Assembly: GCF_020177375.1 (NCBI RefSeq)
Contig: NZ_JAIWHV010000024.1
Span: forward strand, 1-61,284
Source of the DNA: Saliphagus infecundisoli
GTDB taxonomy: Archaea; Halobacteriota; Halobacteria; Halobacteriales; Natrialbaceae
DNA length: 61,284 nucleotides
Reading direction: 5' to 3'
The position numbers and the translations under genes were made by a program. The notes below the pieces were generated by a model. It was given only the letters and a program-made list of their open reading frames with translations. It was not told where the DNA came from and made no database searches. Positions 9,103-17,852 of this stretch are shown piece after piece (within the stretch, counting starts at the first letter, position 1; each line of letters opens with the position of its first letter).

Positions 9103-9503
9103 TTAGTCGTCGATGAGTTGGGGGTACGCCACTTCCCAAAGGGGTTCGCCAGGGTCCGCAAAGTAGCCGGAATAACCGCCCCAGAAGACTTCCTGAGCGG
9201 GTTTCACAATTCATCCGCCGGCAGCTTCTGCCTCGTCAAGAACTGTGTCTACTTCCCTTTTGTCGATACATTGTGAGCGATAGTAATTCCAAAGAAGCCG
9301 CTGCCGTCCGCAGTAACGGTCGCGTCTTCGGCGAGTAGTTCTCTCGGGTAGAGCGAGAGCCACGTCCCATCAAGGGGGAAGAAGGCGACGTCGCTGTCAT
9401 CTTCCCGCTCTTGCATCGGTAATCCGAGACCATCTCGGTAGAACCCAATGGATTCAGCAAGGTCTGACACACCAAGTGTCACAAGTGTAATCTGTGGGCC
9501 CAT
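9103..9503 (-). pseudogene. VOC/glyoxalase family gene, frameshifted
   Basis: The start MGPQITLVTLGVSDLAESIG and following residues to HNVSTK are a typical VOC (glyoxalase/dioxygenase superfamily) first half. A frameshift in the AAAAGGG run near 9256 breaks the frame. The next frame restores the family pattern (REVDTVLDEAEAAGG), meets an in-frame TGA near 9207, then resumes with FWGGYSGYFADPGEPLWEV and ends at 9103. So the gene has two lesions and is dead. It once encoded a metal-binding barrel enzyme of unknown substrate. It lies next to a second decayed VOC gene. Confidence 0.75.
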
Positions 9504-9666
9504 AGTGGGTAGAAGAGTACTGTGACAATAAGCCGTTCCGCTCCTCGTTGCAACAAGATCGCTCAATAGGAACCTCTTCCTACTACCTCGTGACAGCTTC
9601 TGACCGTTCAGTTCCACTGGAACGAATAGAATCACCCTCACAGGCTCCCCTCCAGGGGACATCGTC

Positions 9667-9969
9667 TCAGGATTCAGTGCGAGTTACGTCAGTGGCCGCT
9701 AGCAGCTCTTGGATGAACCCCGTAAGGAGGTCATCGGGATCGTACTCGCGACCGTGCGGTGGTGGATTCCAGAGTTCAACATCGAACGCATGAGTTGTGG
9801 ATAGCTGCCCGTCAGTGACGGCCACCATGAGAATCGCTTGCTGGAAAATCACTACCGTACGGCGGTCGTCGACAGGGAGAGAGTCGATCGCAGCCGCCTC
9901 GAGTGCGGTGAGAATATCGACGGGCGCAGTCAATTCACAGTGCTGCACTGGATCATCCTCGCCCGTCAT
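9667..9969 (-). CDS. hypothetical acidic protein
   Basis: The product of about 100 residues starts at MTGEDDPVQ; an upstream ATG (9996) is possible. It has hydrophobic beta-like segments (DRRTVVIFQQAILMVAV) and an acidic C-terminus, with no signal peptide or metal motif. Codon use and acidity look genuine. It sits between two decayed VOC genes on the same strand. Function unknown. Confidence 0.5.
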   Translation of the reverse strand: MTGEDDPVQHCELTAPVDILTALEAAAIDSLPVDDRRTVVIFQQAILMVAVTDGQLSTTHAFDVELWNPPPHGREYDPDDLLTGFIQELLAATDVTRTES

Positions 9970-10151
9970 AGCTACCGATACCAGCCGTCCCCACAAGTAC
10001 GTCCGGGTTCCGAGCGTTTCACACGCCTAGTCCCCCATCGCCGTTCTAGTACTCAATACAGCATAGGACTATGTCTCTCAATCAACTCTCTCGTCTTGAG
10101 TGAGTAATCTATCGGTTATTGGGGAGAGACGGGCGAGAGTACAGTCGTCTT

Positions 10152-10199
10152 GCCTTGTGCAACAATGGGGTGCATACTCTCTCCGATGTTGCACAAGGC
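10152..10199. repeat. 12-bp perfect inverted repeat
   Basis: GCCTTGTGCAAC and its exact complement GTTGCACAAGGC flank a 24-base loop. It lies in the 9970-10343 gap, which otherwise shows nothing I can assign. It could be a bidirectional terminator or a solo element end. Confidence 0.45.
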
Positions 10200-10343
10200 A
10201 GTGGGAATCAAGTGTCGGTATCAGCGGATTCTGTGACTAATACAGCGGAAACGCGGTGTCTCGTGACCGCGCCACGGGCCTTCGCATCGGTCACGGGCAC
10301 CGACGGCATCAATTGATCACCGAGTGCTCTGCAGTACCAGGTG

Positions 10344-10742
10344 TTAGTGTAGGGACTGGGCACAGAACCCGTTTCCTTCGGGATCGTGCATGACTGTCCA
10401 GGTCTGTGTAGGGGCCGGTCGTCCCAGTTTTCGTCTCAACGACGGTTGCTCCGAGTTCGGTGAGTCGCTCGACTTCCGCTTCCCGGTCATTGGCGTTCAG
10501 GTCGAGATGGATCGGAATGTGCTCGAGTGCGACCGCGGCATCTTCTTGAAGAACAACTGTGGGCCATCCCCCGCTGGATCGACCGCTGCAGCGGCCGCGT
10601 TGAGATCGCCACCCTCGGCTTCGATCGCGTCGATGAGATCCGGTGGTGGCTCTTCAAGGTCATAGTCGAGCGCGGCGGCACAGAACTCGGCGAGCGCCCG
10701 TGGATCCCCACATGCGAACGTAATATTACCCAGCGACGCCAT
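10344..10742 (-). pseudogene. second VOC family gene with two frameshifts
   Basis: The gene starts MASLGNITFACGDPRALAEF and keeps a VOC pattern through GPQLFFKKMPR. A frameshift follows. The second frame carries IPIHLDLNANDREAEVERL and GATVVETKTGTTGPYT. After another shift, WTVMHDPEGNGFCAQSLH ends the protein, matching the normal C-terminal HDPEGNxFC motif. The reading frame is therefore broken twice. With the neighbouring VOC pseudogene this marks a stretch under relaxed selection. Confidence 0.75.
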
Positions 10743-10808
10743 ACGAGCACGACCAAAGATTCGCCACCGACCCTATGAATACAGAGTGAACAGCTGGTTG
10801 GGAGTGTC

Positions 10809-10920
10809 TGGAACCTGCGGAAATATGGTGTGGGGCACGGAACCTCCGGAACCGTCGGTATTGTGGGCCACCGGTCGGCCTACGGAAACTAACCCCCCAC
10901 CTGCGGAACCTGCGGAAACA
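10809..10920. repeat. origin repeat cluster upstream of orc1/cdc6
   Basis: Four copies of a motif close to GGAACCTSCGGAAAC start their GGAA cores at 10819, 10848, 10884 and 10914, about 29-36 bp apart and all in one orientation. They lie just before the initiator gene, as Orc-binding repeats do at haloarchaeal origins. Confidence 0.65.
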
Positions 10921-10978
10921 TCGGTCGAAGGTTTTTTATGATGGTCTCTGGTTGAGGGAACCAACACCAAGTTTTGCT

Positions 10979-12199
10979 ATGACATCAGCCTTTGATGATT
11001 TATCGGAGAGCGCGATTTTCGAGCAGCGCGACGCGCTTGCTGATGAATACATACCCTCAGAAATTGTCGGACGCGACGAGAAAAAAGAGGAGTATATGAA
11101 TGCTCTCCTACCCGTCTACAAAGGGGAAAGCCCAGATAATATTTTTCTCTACGGGCAGAACGGTGTTGGGAAAACTGCTGTCACACACTGGGTGCTCAGT
11201 CAGCTTGAAGCGTCAGAGAAGCTCCAGACCGAGCTTGCAGTTCTTCCCATCAACTGTGAAGGTGTAAACACGTCGTATCAGTTGACAATTGAACTGGCAA
11301 ACCAATTGATCCCAAATTCTGAAGATTACCTTCCCTCAACAGGCCATCCTGAAAGTAAGGTCTATTCCGTTTTCTTTGATCAGCTAGACAAAATTGGAGG
11401 AACAGCACTCGTTGTCCTCGACGAAATCGACCACGTGGCGAACATCGACACATTCCTCTACAAAGCCACGCGCGCAGCGAGCTATGGCGATCTCACCGAA
11501 ACAAAACTCGGCCTCATCGGGATTAGCACCGATACTGCTTTCAGCGAAGATCTATCATCAGACGTTCGCTCATCCCTTCGCGAACGAGTCATCGAATTCC
11601 CGCCGTACGATGCCGGTCAGCTTGAACAGGTCCTGCGACAGCGTGTTGACACCGCCTTCTACGAGGATGTAGTAACCAACGCCGCGATCACTTATGCGGC
11701 CGCCCTTGGGTCGAAGAACAGTGGTGATGCGCGGATGGTTCTTGACTTGATTCGTATCGCTGGAGACTATGCTCGCGAGCGAGGTCTGGACCACGTCACG
11801 GAAGACCTCATTAAGGAAGCAATGGACGAATATGAGATTGAACGATCAATGTCAGTGTTGGCTGATCTCCCAGAAAACATCAAGATAGTTGTGTATGCCC
11901 TCGCAGTTCTCGAAGAGCGTCAGGACGAGGAAGTTACATCAGCAGTTCTCTATGATCTCTATAGTGATTTCACTCAGATCGTCGGACACGATCCTGTCTC
12001 GGAGCGCCGAGCACGGGACTACTACGGACGGCTTGATGACCTGAACATTATCGAATCCCAGGTGAAACATGATTCCTCTGGAGGACAATACAAAACTCAT
12101 TGGCTGAATCATCCGACCAATGAGGTACTCACAGCACTTAGCGATACTGTCGATACAATCGGAGTCCACAATAGCATTCAGCATTTGGTCGAGCAGTAA
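10979..12199 (+). CDS. Orc1/Cdc6 family replication initiator
   Basis: The 406-residue AAA+ protein has Walker A GQNGVGKTAV near residue 58, Walker B VVLDEIDH near 145, a sensor-1 region (GISTDTAF), the DARMVLDLIRIAGDYARERG lid region and a C-terminal winged helix that binds origin DNA. ATG at 10979 gives the usual MTSAFDDLS-type start; a GTG-type start nine codons earlier is less likely. Repeats of the same sequence type lie on both sides of the gene and in opposite orientation downstream, so it probably fires its own origin. A plasmid or secondary-replicon initiator is likely, given the accessory surroundings. Confidence 0.92.
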   Translation: MTSAFDDLSESAIFEQRDALADEYIPSEIVGRDEKKEEYMNALLPVYKGESPDNIFLYGQNGVGKTAVTHWVLSQLEASEKLQTELAVLPINCEGVNTSYQLTIELANQLIPNSEDYLPSTGHPESKVYSVFFDQLDKIGGTALVVLDEIDHVANIDTFLYKATRAASYGDLTETKLGLIGISTDTAFSEDLSSDVRSSLRERVIEFPPYDAGQLEQVLRQRVDTAFYEDVVTNAAITYAAALGSKNSGDARMVLDLIRIAGDYARERGLDHVTEDLIKEAMDEYEIERSMSVLADLPENIKIVVYALAVLEERQDEEVTSAVLYDLYSDFTQIVGHDPVSERRARDYYGRLDDLNIIESQVKHDSSGGQYKTHWLNHPTNEVLTALSDTVDTIGVHNSIQHLVEQ

Positions 12200-12261
12200 G
12201 ATCGCCTCTTCACGTTATATACGGCAAATGCGATAGTAGAGGTCCAAGACGACGACACCCA

Positions 12262-12340
12262 CCGCCGTTTCCGGAGGTTCCGTAGCATACACCACTATTT
12301 CCGGAGGTTCCGTACGGGGGACCGTTGTTTCCTTAGGTGA
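12262..12340. repeat. origin repeats directly downstream of orc1/cdc6
   Basis: GTTTCCGGAGGTTCCGTA at 12267 and its near copy at 12297, then a degenerate GTTTCCTTAGG at 12327, are spaced exactly 30 bp. They are the reverse complement of the upstream type. Another lone GTTTCCGCGGGTTC lies near 12409. Confidence 0.65.
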
Positions 12341-12657
12341 TTCTCAAAGGACGTGAAAATCACAAGAGAGAGTGGAGTTTCCGATAGATGCGACACACAC
12401 CCTCCATTGTTTCCGCGGGTTCACGCAGAGAGTGGCCGTCGCAATCCTCATCTCTATTTCCTAGGAGAAAGCTTTATTACATAGCAAGAAAAACCGAATC
12501 CGTACTGCAGTTAATAAGATGGGTTGGCAGTAAGAGCTTGGGTTGAAGAAGAGTCTATGTCACTCCTTTCGTCCCTACCTACGGAAATGGTGGAGGGTGT
12601 GTGTCCTTCTTCCACGAAATCAAGCATTGTACTGCGATTCTCCGGCTAATCTCTATC

Positions 12658-12763
12658 CACCTCCGGAAACAGTACCCTGCCTATGGAACCTCCGGAAACG
12701 ATGGTGTAGCTTCCGGACCCTCTGGAAACACTGGGGTGGCCTGCGGAACCTCCGGAAACAACG
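12658..12763. repeat. second downstream origin repeat cluster
   Basis: Four GGAAAC cores start at 12665, 12694, 12724 and 12754, 29-30 bp apart, in the orientation of the upstream cluster and facing the 12267 cluster. Between the two downstream clusters lies an AT-rich stretch around 12340-12540 that could be the unwinding region. Confidence 0.6.
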
Positions 12764-13274
12764 GTGTGTCCTCCTGGGCGTTCCTCTCGATGACATGCTT
12801 ACGTGGTTCGTCGCCGATGTCGAGCAGGCGATCCTCTAGGATGTTCTGTGGGAGGCAGCTGCCCAGCTCGTCGAGCCGAGTTGATCGGGTGACCTCGGCG
12901 ATCCGATCTGTGGTCCGTTCATGGAGCTGCTCCTCACGGTCGATCGTCTGAGACGGTCGTGGAGGTGGGGACGAATGGGGATCGATCCGCTTAGGGGAGC
13001 GTCGATGCTCCAGAGCGCACGCCACTGGTTGCACAGTTCGGGCCTGCAATCGACCAGACTGCACTTCCGTGACATCCTCCCATCCTGTCCGTTCACTCTG
13101 AACACGGTATTGCCTGACGGTCGAAAACCCCAAGCTAGAGGCTTCTGGAGTGCTCATCGCCGACCGTTCCAGACACACCGCTGAAGTCTTGCAACTCGGC
13201 CGGCGCTTCGAGGAAGGCGACCGAGTCCGGGTTCCAGACATACCCATGAGGTCTTGAAACGGGCGATCAGATAA
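12764..13274. other. stretch without a supported gene
   Basis: The minus strand has a long open frame here, but its C-terminal part is simply translated origin repeat and it matches nothing I know. A middle portion (IAEVTRSTRLDELGSCLPQN) looks somewhat protein-like, so a decayed gene is possible. I do not call a gene. Confidence 0.3.
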
Positions 13275-13553
13275 TCATCTATCAGGCCCTAATTTTTCGA
13301 GTTCAGCAGGATCAATCTCTCGATCCAGGACCTCTTCACCAAGATCTGTAATTGAATAATATGGTCCACTCTCCTCATCAATTGTCAGTAGCCCACACTC
13401 AAAAAGTAACTCAGTCCGTTGTCCAACATAATTCGGAGAGTAATCTATGTTCTTTGCAATTGCAGCAGGATTGAGCGCTAACTTCAAAGGAGAACCTAGG
13501 ATCTCCAAGATGGCAATATCAACAGGACGGAGCCAAGAGACCTGACTGAACAT
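13275..13553 (-). CDS. PhiH1-repressor-like winged-helix regulator
   Basis: The 92-residue product starts MFSQVSWLRPVDIAILEILG and runs through NPAAIAKNIDYSPNYVGQRT, a recognition-helix region, to a wing ending in PYYSITDLGEEVLDREID. This is the typical pattern of haloarchaeal phage PhiH1-repressor-like wHTH proteins. An upstream ATG (13646) would add 31 residues that look less conserved; I prefer the short form. It may control the replication module or the neighbouring small membrane gene. Confidence 0.7.
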   Translation of the reverse strand: MFSQVSWLRPVDIAILEILGSPLKLALNPAAIAKNIDYSPNYVGQRTELLFECGLLTIDEESGPYYSITDLGEEVLDREIDPAELEKLGPDR

Positions 13554-13666
13554 GTCACTACGATCGATCACGTACAGCATCTTTACTGCCATGATCCGGT
13601 AGTGAATCCATCTATATCCAATACCCAGGTAGTGAGTTTCGCTCACAAAGGTTAAGAGGATGGCTA

Positions 13667-13810
13667 CTAACAGACAATTACACGCACCCCAGAACCCAAA
13701 AATCGGAACAGAATGAAAAATGCACCAAACATTACCAAAGGGATTAATAAGCCCTCGGGAAACCGACTAGCCCAAAGATAGGACAACGCATCAGGAAACC
13801 AGCTGCTCAA
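13667..13810 (-). CDS. putative 47-residue membrane protein
   Basis: From a TTG start the frame encodes SSWFPDALSYLWASRFPEG, then the hydrophobic helix LLIPLVMFGAFFILFRFLG and a short tail. It lies just upstream of the regulator on the same strand. A non-ATG start and short length make it uncertain. Nothing else is evident between here and the next gene. Confidence 0.3.
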   Translation of the reverse strand: MSSWFPDALSYLWASRFPEGLLIPLVMFGAFFILFRFLGSGVRVIVC

Positions 13811-14041
13811 GGTCGATTACCGCAGGAGGAAGTTGGTATCTTCTCCTCGGTTGTTCGGCCACATAAGTGTTCCGCTTAGATAGCGGGAGCGCTGTTCCAA
13901 AATCCGAGATCCATCCGCAATCTCGTTGGAGTAGCGTCTGGTGTCGAGTGTTCTCTCGACCAACCCCATGCCAAACCCCGATACGCCTGTCTTCGGGATT
14001 GACGAGCGCTCTGCCATCGGCACCGAGCCGGAGCTCCAGCT

Positions 14042-16999
14042 ATGACCGACGAGAGCGGCGCCCCCACGAATGCAGGGCTCCGGGCGGTCGGACCGCTCGG
14101 GCAGGCGTCGCTCTCCGATGTGATCATCTCTGACGTTGGGCCGCGTCGATCATCCTGGTTGCCTGACGCCCTCGACGAACTCTTACCGACGACGAGCCGC
14201 GCGATCCGCGAGCTCGTGGGAGATCATGATCCCCGCGTTTTCGCGGACAAGCGGCTGCGGTCGTCGTTCGTGCGCGAGGTTCTCCTGGACGATGTAATCA
14301 ATGAGACCGGCGAGGTCGCGATTGAGACCGCCGATGCTGGCGTCGCTCTCGAGAGCTATCTGGAGTCGCTTACACGCTACGCGCTGGAGTTCGACGGATT
14401 CGAGGCAGAGATCGAGGACTGGCCTCGCCAGTACCGCCAGCAACGCGTCGAGGATATCGAGACAATCACAACCATCGGGACGGGCCGCGGCAAGTGGAAT
14501 GCCGGCCTTCCCGTCCTCGAGCACGGCTTCTGCGAAGTCCACCGTCGTGCGGAAATCGCGCCGACGGTCCTTCTCCTGCTCGACGGCCAAGAGTGGCTCT
14601 CCGTCGACGACAACCGGACAATCCAGTCGGCTCTCGACGCGATCACGCTGCTCGGCGAGGTCCTGGACCTCCGACTCGTTCTCTCACCGTCCTTGGAGCG
14701 CTACCTCGAGCAACACTTCCAGTCCTTCTGTGAGGACGTTGTGGGTCTTACTGAGGAGAGGGATGCCTCCACCACCCCACCCCCTGTTTCTGCCGACCCG
14801 ACTGAGTCTGATCTGCTCGCCGACGCATGGGATCGCCTGTGTGATCTCGACGGTCGGGGGGAAGGACGGCTCCGGCTGCTCGCGAATCTCGATCCAGATA
14901 GCGCTCGCGAACATCGAGACCTCAAGCAAGACGATGAGATCGACTTGGCTGCTGGCTCAGTGGATCGTTACGTCGGTGACCTCGAGAGCATAGATCTGGT
15001 GACCGTCGACGACAGTAGCCGATACAACACTGTCTCACTGTCGCCTCTCGGGGAGACCGCACTTGAGTTCATCACTGACGACTACTCTGTTCGTCACCCG
15101 CTTCAGTCCCAACTCGACGCGCCTTACGCGGACCCCCCTTTCGACGACAAGTACAGTGTATCGCCCGAAGATGAGATTCCCCCCCAGGATGGCCAGGGCG
15201 ACGAAGACAGCTCCGAGAATGCATCTACTGCTGAAGAATGGCTGGCTCAGACCGGCAATCCTGACGACGGTGCCGCGTACGTCCAATGGATCGACGGCGG
15301 GCCAAGTGAAACGCTCGACGCGTGGGCGATGCACGATCGACTTGCTGCTGGTCGCCGCGTCGAGGGCGTCAACCTCGTCGATCACGAAATCTCCGAGTTC
15401 GAGGACGGCCGCATCGCCCAACTCTCTTGTTTCGAGGACGACGCTCAGGTCGTCGTCCAGTGGGGCGGGTCGCTCCCTACACTGGCACGTCTCCCAGCAG
15501 CCTTACTGAGCGACCGCGCGTTCTCGAAGATTCTCGAACCCAGTGCAGTCGGCTCCGCGTTCGAGAACCTCTTCGAAGACCACCTCGAAGAGGAGATCGA
15601 GGCAGTCATCCAGCGTGGGATGCAAATCGGCTGGTTCTCCGAAGACGAGCTGCAGTACGAGTCCTGGCGTAAGCGGTGGGGTCACGTCCGGACGGAGCTG
15701 CTCCAGCGCCTCGGCGAGGCCGTCGGAACCCGCGATTACGAACTCAGACAAGAGTTATACAACGACCTCCACGGCCTGCTCGCGTCGGCGACCGCGCTCT
15801 ACCGCTCGCTTGGGATCGACGTCACGATCCACATCCGGATGCCGGATACGGCGATGCTGCGAGATGACGAGACGCGTCTCGGCGATTTCCTCTCGTTCAT
15901 GCGCCACACAGTCCCGAAGCAAACCGCATATGGCATCCACAGCGGGAACCGGATGCTCCTCGAGGACCGACGCAAGAAGCTCCGGCAGCGGCTCCCATAT
16001 GATGTCCAGGCCGACGACCCGACGATGGATCTCACCGCGTCCTGGGTCGTCTCCGGTCCCCAAGCATCACTCCTCCAAGAAGACCTCGAGAATGCGATCG
16101 GCGCCGCAGACGAGGACGTCCGCGAAGCCATCCAGGAAGGAGCGGAGACGGCGCCGACGATGGAGATTCCCGTCGTCGTCGCAAACGAGTTCGGCGCGAT
16201 CAAGTCCGAAATTTCGCGCCACCTGGAGCGTAAAGGATTCCGCCAGCGTCACGACAACGTCGTCTCACTCACGAGGGCTTGCATGGCCGTTCTGGGTACG
16301 GAAACTCGGGGTGCGAGCCCGTTCGATGTCGCCGAAGCGCTGCTGCACCTCAAAAAGAAGCCGGGTCTCTCGCTTTCACTCGTCCAGCTGGAGAATGCGC
16401 TCGCGATGCTTCCGGCTGATCGTCTTCTCCGCGGCGAGAAGGCGACTGTCCAGAAGATGGTGAAAGCACTCCTTGAGGCCGACGATCCGCTCGGTCGGAA
16501 GGAACTCATCGAGGCAGCAGGGATCTCGGAGAATAGTTACGACCGGAACTGGCGTGATCTTCGCACCCTCGAGGCCTTTGGGCTCGTTGACCGGCTCAAC
16601 GATAAGCGCTGGCAGGCCCGCCTGATCCCGTTTTGGAGTGACGTCGGATCGAAATCGTCCCCAGAGGACCTCAAAGAGTGGGAAATCCCGTCAACGTGGT
16701 CGGACGTCCTCTTCGAGGCGGTGTTCGTCCTCGGTCGCGACGACGACGTCGACGTCAACGACCTCTTCAGCTGGCCGCAGAATCTCGCCGAGATTCTTCG
16801 GGCGACTGAGTGGGAACACTGGGGTCCGATGCTGATCTACCTTTTCGATGGGCTCTTCGAAAATCGCCAGACTGCAGCGATGAGGGGCCCCGGTAAGATA
16901 GTGGGAGATCCGAGGAAGAGAGGAGTCGCGACGATTGGGCGGCGCCCGACAGGGACCGATCCGAAGCAGTCTGAAATTGTCGAGAAGACGACAGTGTAG
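14042..16999 (+). CDS. 985-residue unknown protein beside the origin
   Basis: A large, acidic, soluble protein with no ATPase, nuclease or membrane motif that I can name. The region around residues 300-345 looks like a winged helix ending VSLSPLGETALEFI, a proline/acid-rich linker follows near 370-400, and another winged-helix-like segment (GRKELIEAAGISENSYDRNW) lies near 820-860. The middle is helical with many Arg and Glu residues. It follows the orc1/cdc6 module, so a role in replication, partition or copy control is a reasonable guess only. The C-terminal 40 residues are basic and may be an altered tail, since an IS lies 24 bp beyond the stop. Confidence 0.7.
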   Translation: MTDESGAPTNAGLRAVGPLGQASLSDVIISDVGPRRSSWLPDALDELLPTTSRAIRELVGDHDPRVFADKRLRSSFVREVLLDDVINETGEVAIETADAGVALESYLESLTRYALEFDGFEAEIEDWPRQYRQQRVEDIETITTIGTGRGKWNAGLPVLEHGFCEVHRRAEIAPTVLLLLDGQEWLSVDDNRTIQSALDAITLLGEVLDLRLVLSPSLERYLEQHFQSFCEDVVGLTEERDASTTPPPVSADPTESDLLADAWDRLCDLDGRGEGRLRLLANLDPDSAREHRDLKQDDEIDLAAGSVDRYVGDLESIDLVTVDDSSRYNTVSLSPLGETALEFITDDYSVRHPLQSQLDAPYADPPFDDKYSVSPEDEIPPQDGQGDEDSSENASTAEEWLAQTGNPDDGAAYVQWIDGGPSETLDAWAMHDRLAAGRRVEGVNLVDHEISEFEDGRIAQLSCFEDDAQVVVQWGGSLPTLARLPAALLSDRAFSKILEPSAVGSAFENLFEDHLEEEIEAVIQRGMQIGWFSEDELQYESWRKRWGHVRTELLQRLGEAVGTRDYELRQELYNDLHGLLASATALYRSLGIDVTIHIRMPDTAMLRDDETRLGDFLSFMRHTVPKQTAYGIHSGNRMLLEDRRKKLRQRLPYDVQADDPTMDLTASWVVSGPQASLLQEDLENAIGAADEDVREAIQEGAETAPTMEIPVVVANEFGAIKSEISRHLERKGFRQRHDNVVSLTRACMAVLGTETRGASPFDVAEALLHLKKKPGLSLSLVQLENALAMLPADRLLRGEKATVQKMVKALLEADDPLGRKELIEAAGISENSYDRNWRDLRTLEAFGLVDRLNDKRWQARLIPFWSDVGSKSSPEDLKEWEIPSTWSDVLFEAVFVLGRDDDVDVNDLFSWPQNLAEILRATEWEHWGPMLIYLFDGLFENRQTAAMRGPGKIVGDPRKRGVATIGRRPTGTDPKQSEIVEKTTV

Positions 17000-17023
17000 G
17001 CTATATGAAAACTTCTGTACAAC

Positions 17024-17783
17024 GGCACTGCTAGATTGAAGCTGAACTGAACGGAGTTCTTCGAGGGGAGTAGGATGCTGTTCAAAGAACTCCAGATCGA
17101 GGTAACGGGTTTTTCAGACGTACCGTTTTTGGATAGTGATCGGACGCGCACGCCAGCCTGATCAGCCAGGCTGGCGTGCGCTGGGCATGCTGCAGCGGCC
17201 TCCTTAGCCGAGTGTCGCGATCTCTGCGAGTGGTTCGGCGTCAGCCGAACCCGAGCAACCATCCAGCACTGGTACCAGTCTTTTGCCGAGTACTACGATC
17301 AGGAGTTTACTGCCGAACCTGATCGCGTCGCTGTCGACGAGAAACAGGTTCAGCTCGGGGAGGAACGGACCGCATGGTTGTACGCGGCGATCGATGTTGA
17401 CTTGAAAGTCGTGCTCCACGCCCGACTTTCTGAACATCGTGGACGAGATCCCGCTGAAACGTTCTTAGATGAACTGAAAGAGAAACACCGCGTCGGAGAC
17501 GCGGAGTTTCTCGTCGATGGCATGGGGTATCTCACAGCCCTCGCTCGAACCGATCTCATCGGCCACCTCGATTACTCTGAGCGCAACATCGTCGAAAAGC
17601 TATTCCAGATGTACACCATGCGAATCGAGCGGTTCCACGAAACCTGGAACGGCAGTCAGGCCAGCGCCGAGCGCTGGCTGACTGCCTACACCGCCTACTA
17701 CAACCACCATCGCGACCACCAAGCACTGGAGAATCAGGCGCCGCTCAACGCACTCGAACTGGAGGATTCAATCTAGCAGTGCC
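17024..17783 (+). mobile_element. IS6-family insertion sequence, copy 1
   Basis: The ends are GGCACTGCTAGATTGAA and its exact reverse complement (17 bp). Inside is one transposase frame with an internal TGA. A 15-bp perfect inverted repeat with a six-base loop surrounds that TGA. Nearly identical to copy 2. Confidence 0.8.
17075..17776 (+). pseudogene. IS6-type DDE transposase, interrupted by TGA (copy 1)
   Basis: One frame of 234 codons reads through to TAG except for TGA at 17159-17161. By the family pattern RTPA-W-SARLAC, that position probably encoded Trp (TGG). After it come an HTH (AECRDLCEWFGVSRTRATIQ) and the DDE core: D in RVAVDEK, D in FLVDGMG, E in RIERFHE. The C-terminus is typical (YYNHHRDHQALENQAP). 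Without readthrough only a 28-residue peptide or an internal-start product lacking the HTH would be made. Confidence 0.75.
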
Positions 17784-17852
17784 TTTCTAATCATCCTAAC
17801 AACGGTTGTATGAATACAAAATACTTAATCTGGTTTAATTATAGAAGTATAT

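Noticed and set aside
12658-12763. Regular 30-bp repeats resembling a CRISPR array
   Set aside because: The repeated core is only about 15 bp, the intervals are not unique spacers, and no cas genes are near. Origin repeats fit better.
12681-13247. 188-codon minus-strand frame over the origin repeats
   Set aside because: Its C-terminal third is translated origin repeat; no start signal or family match.
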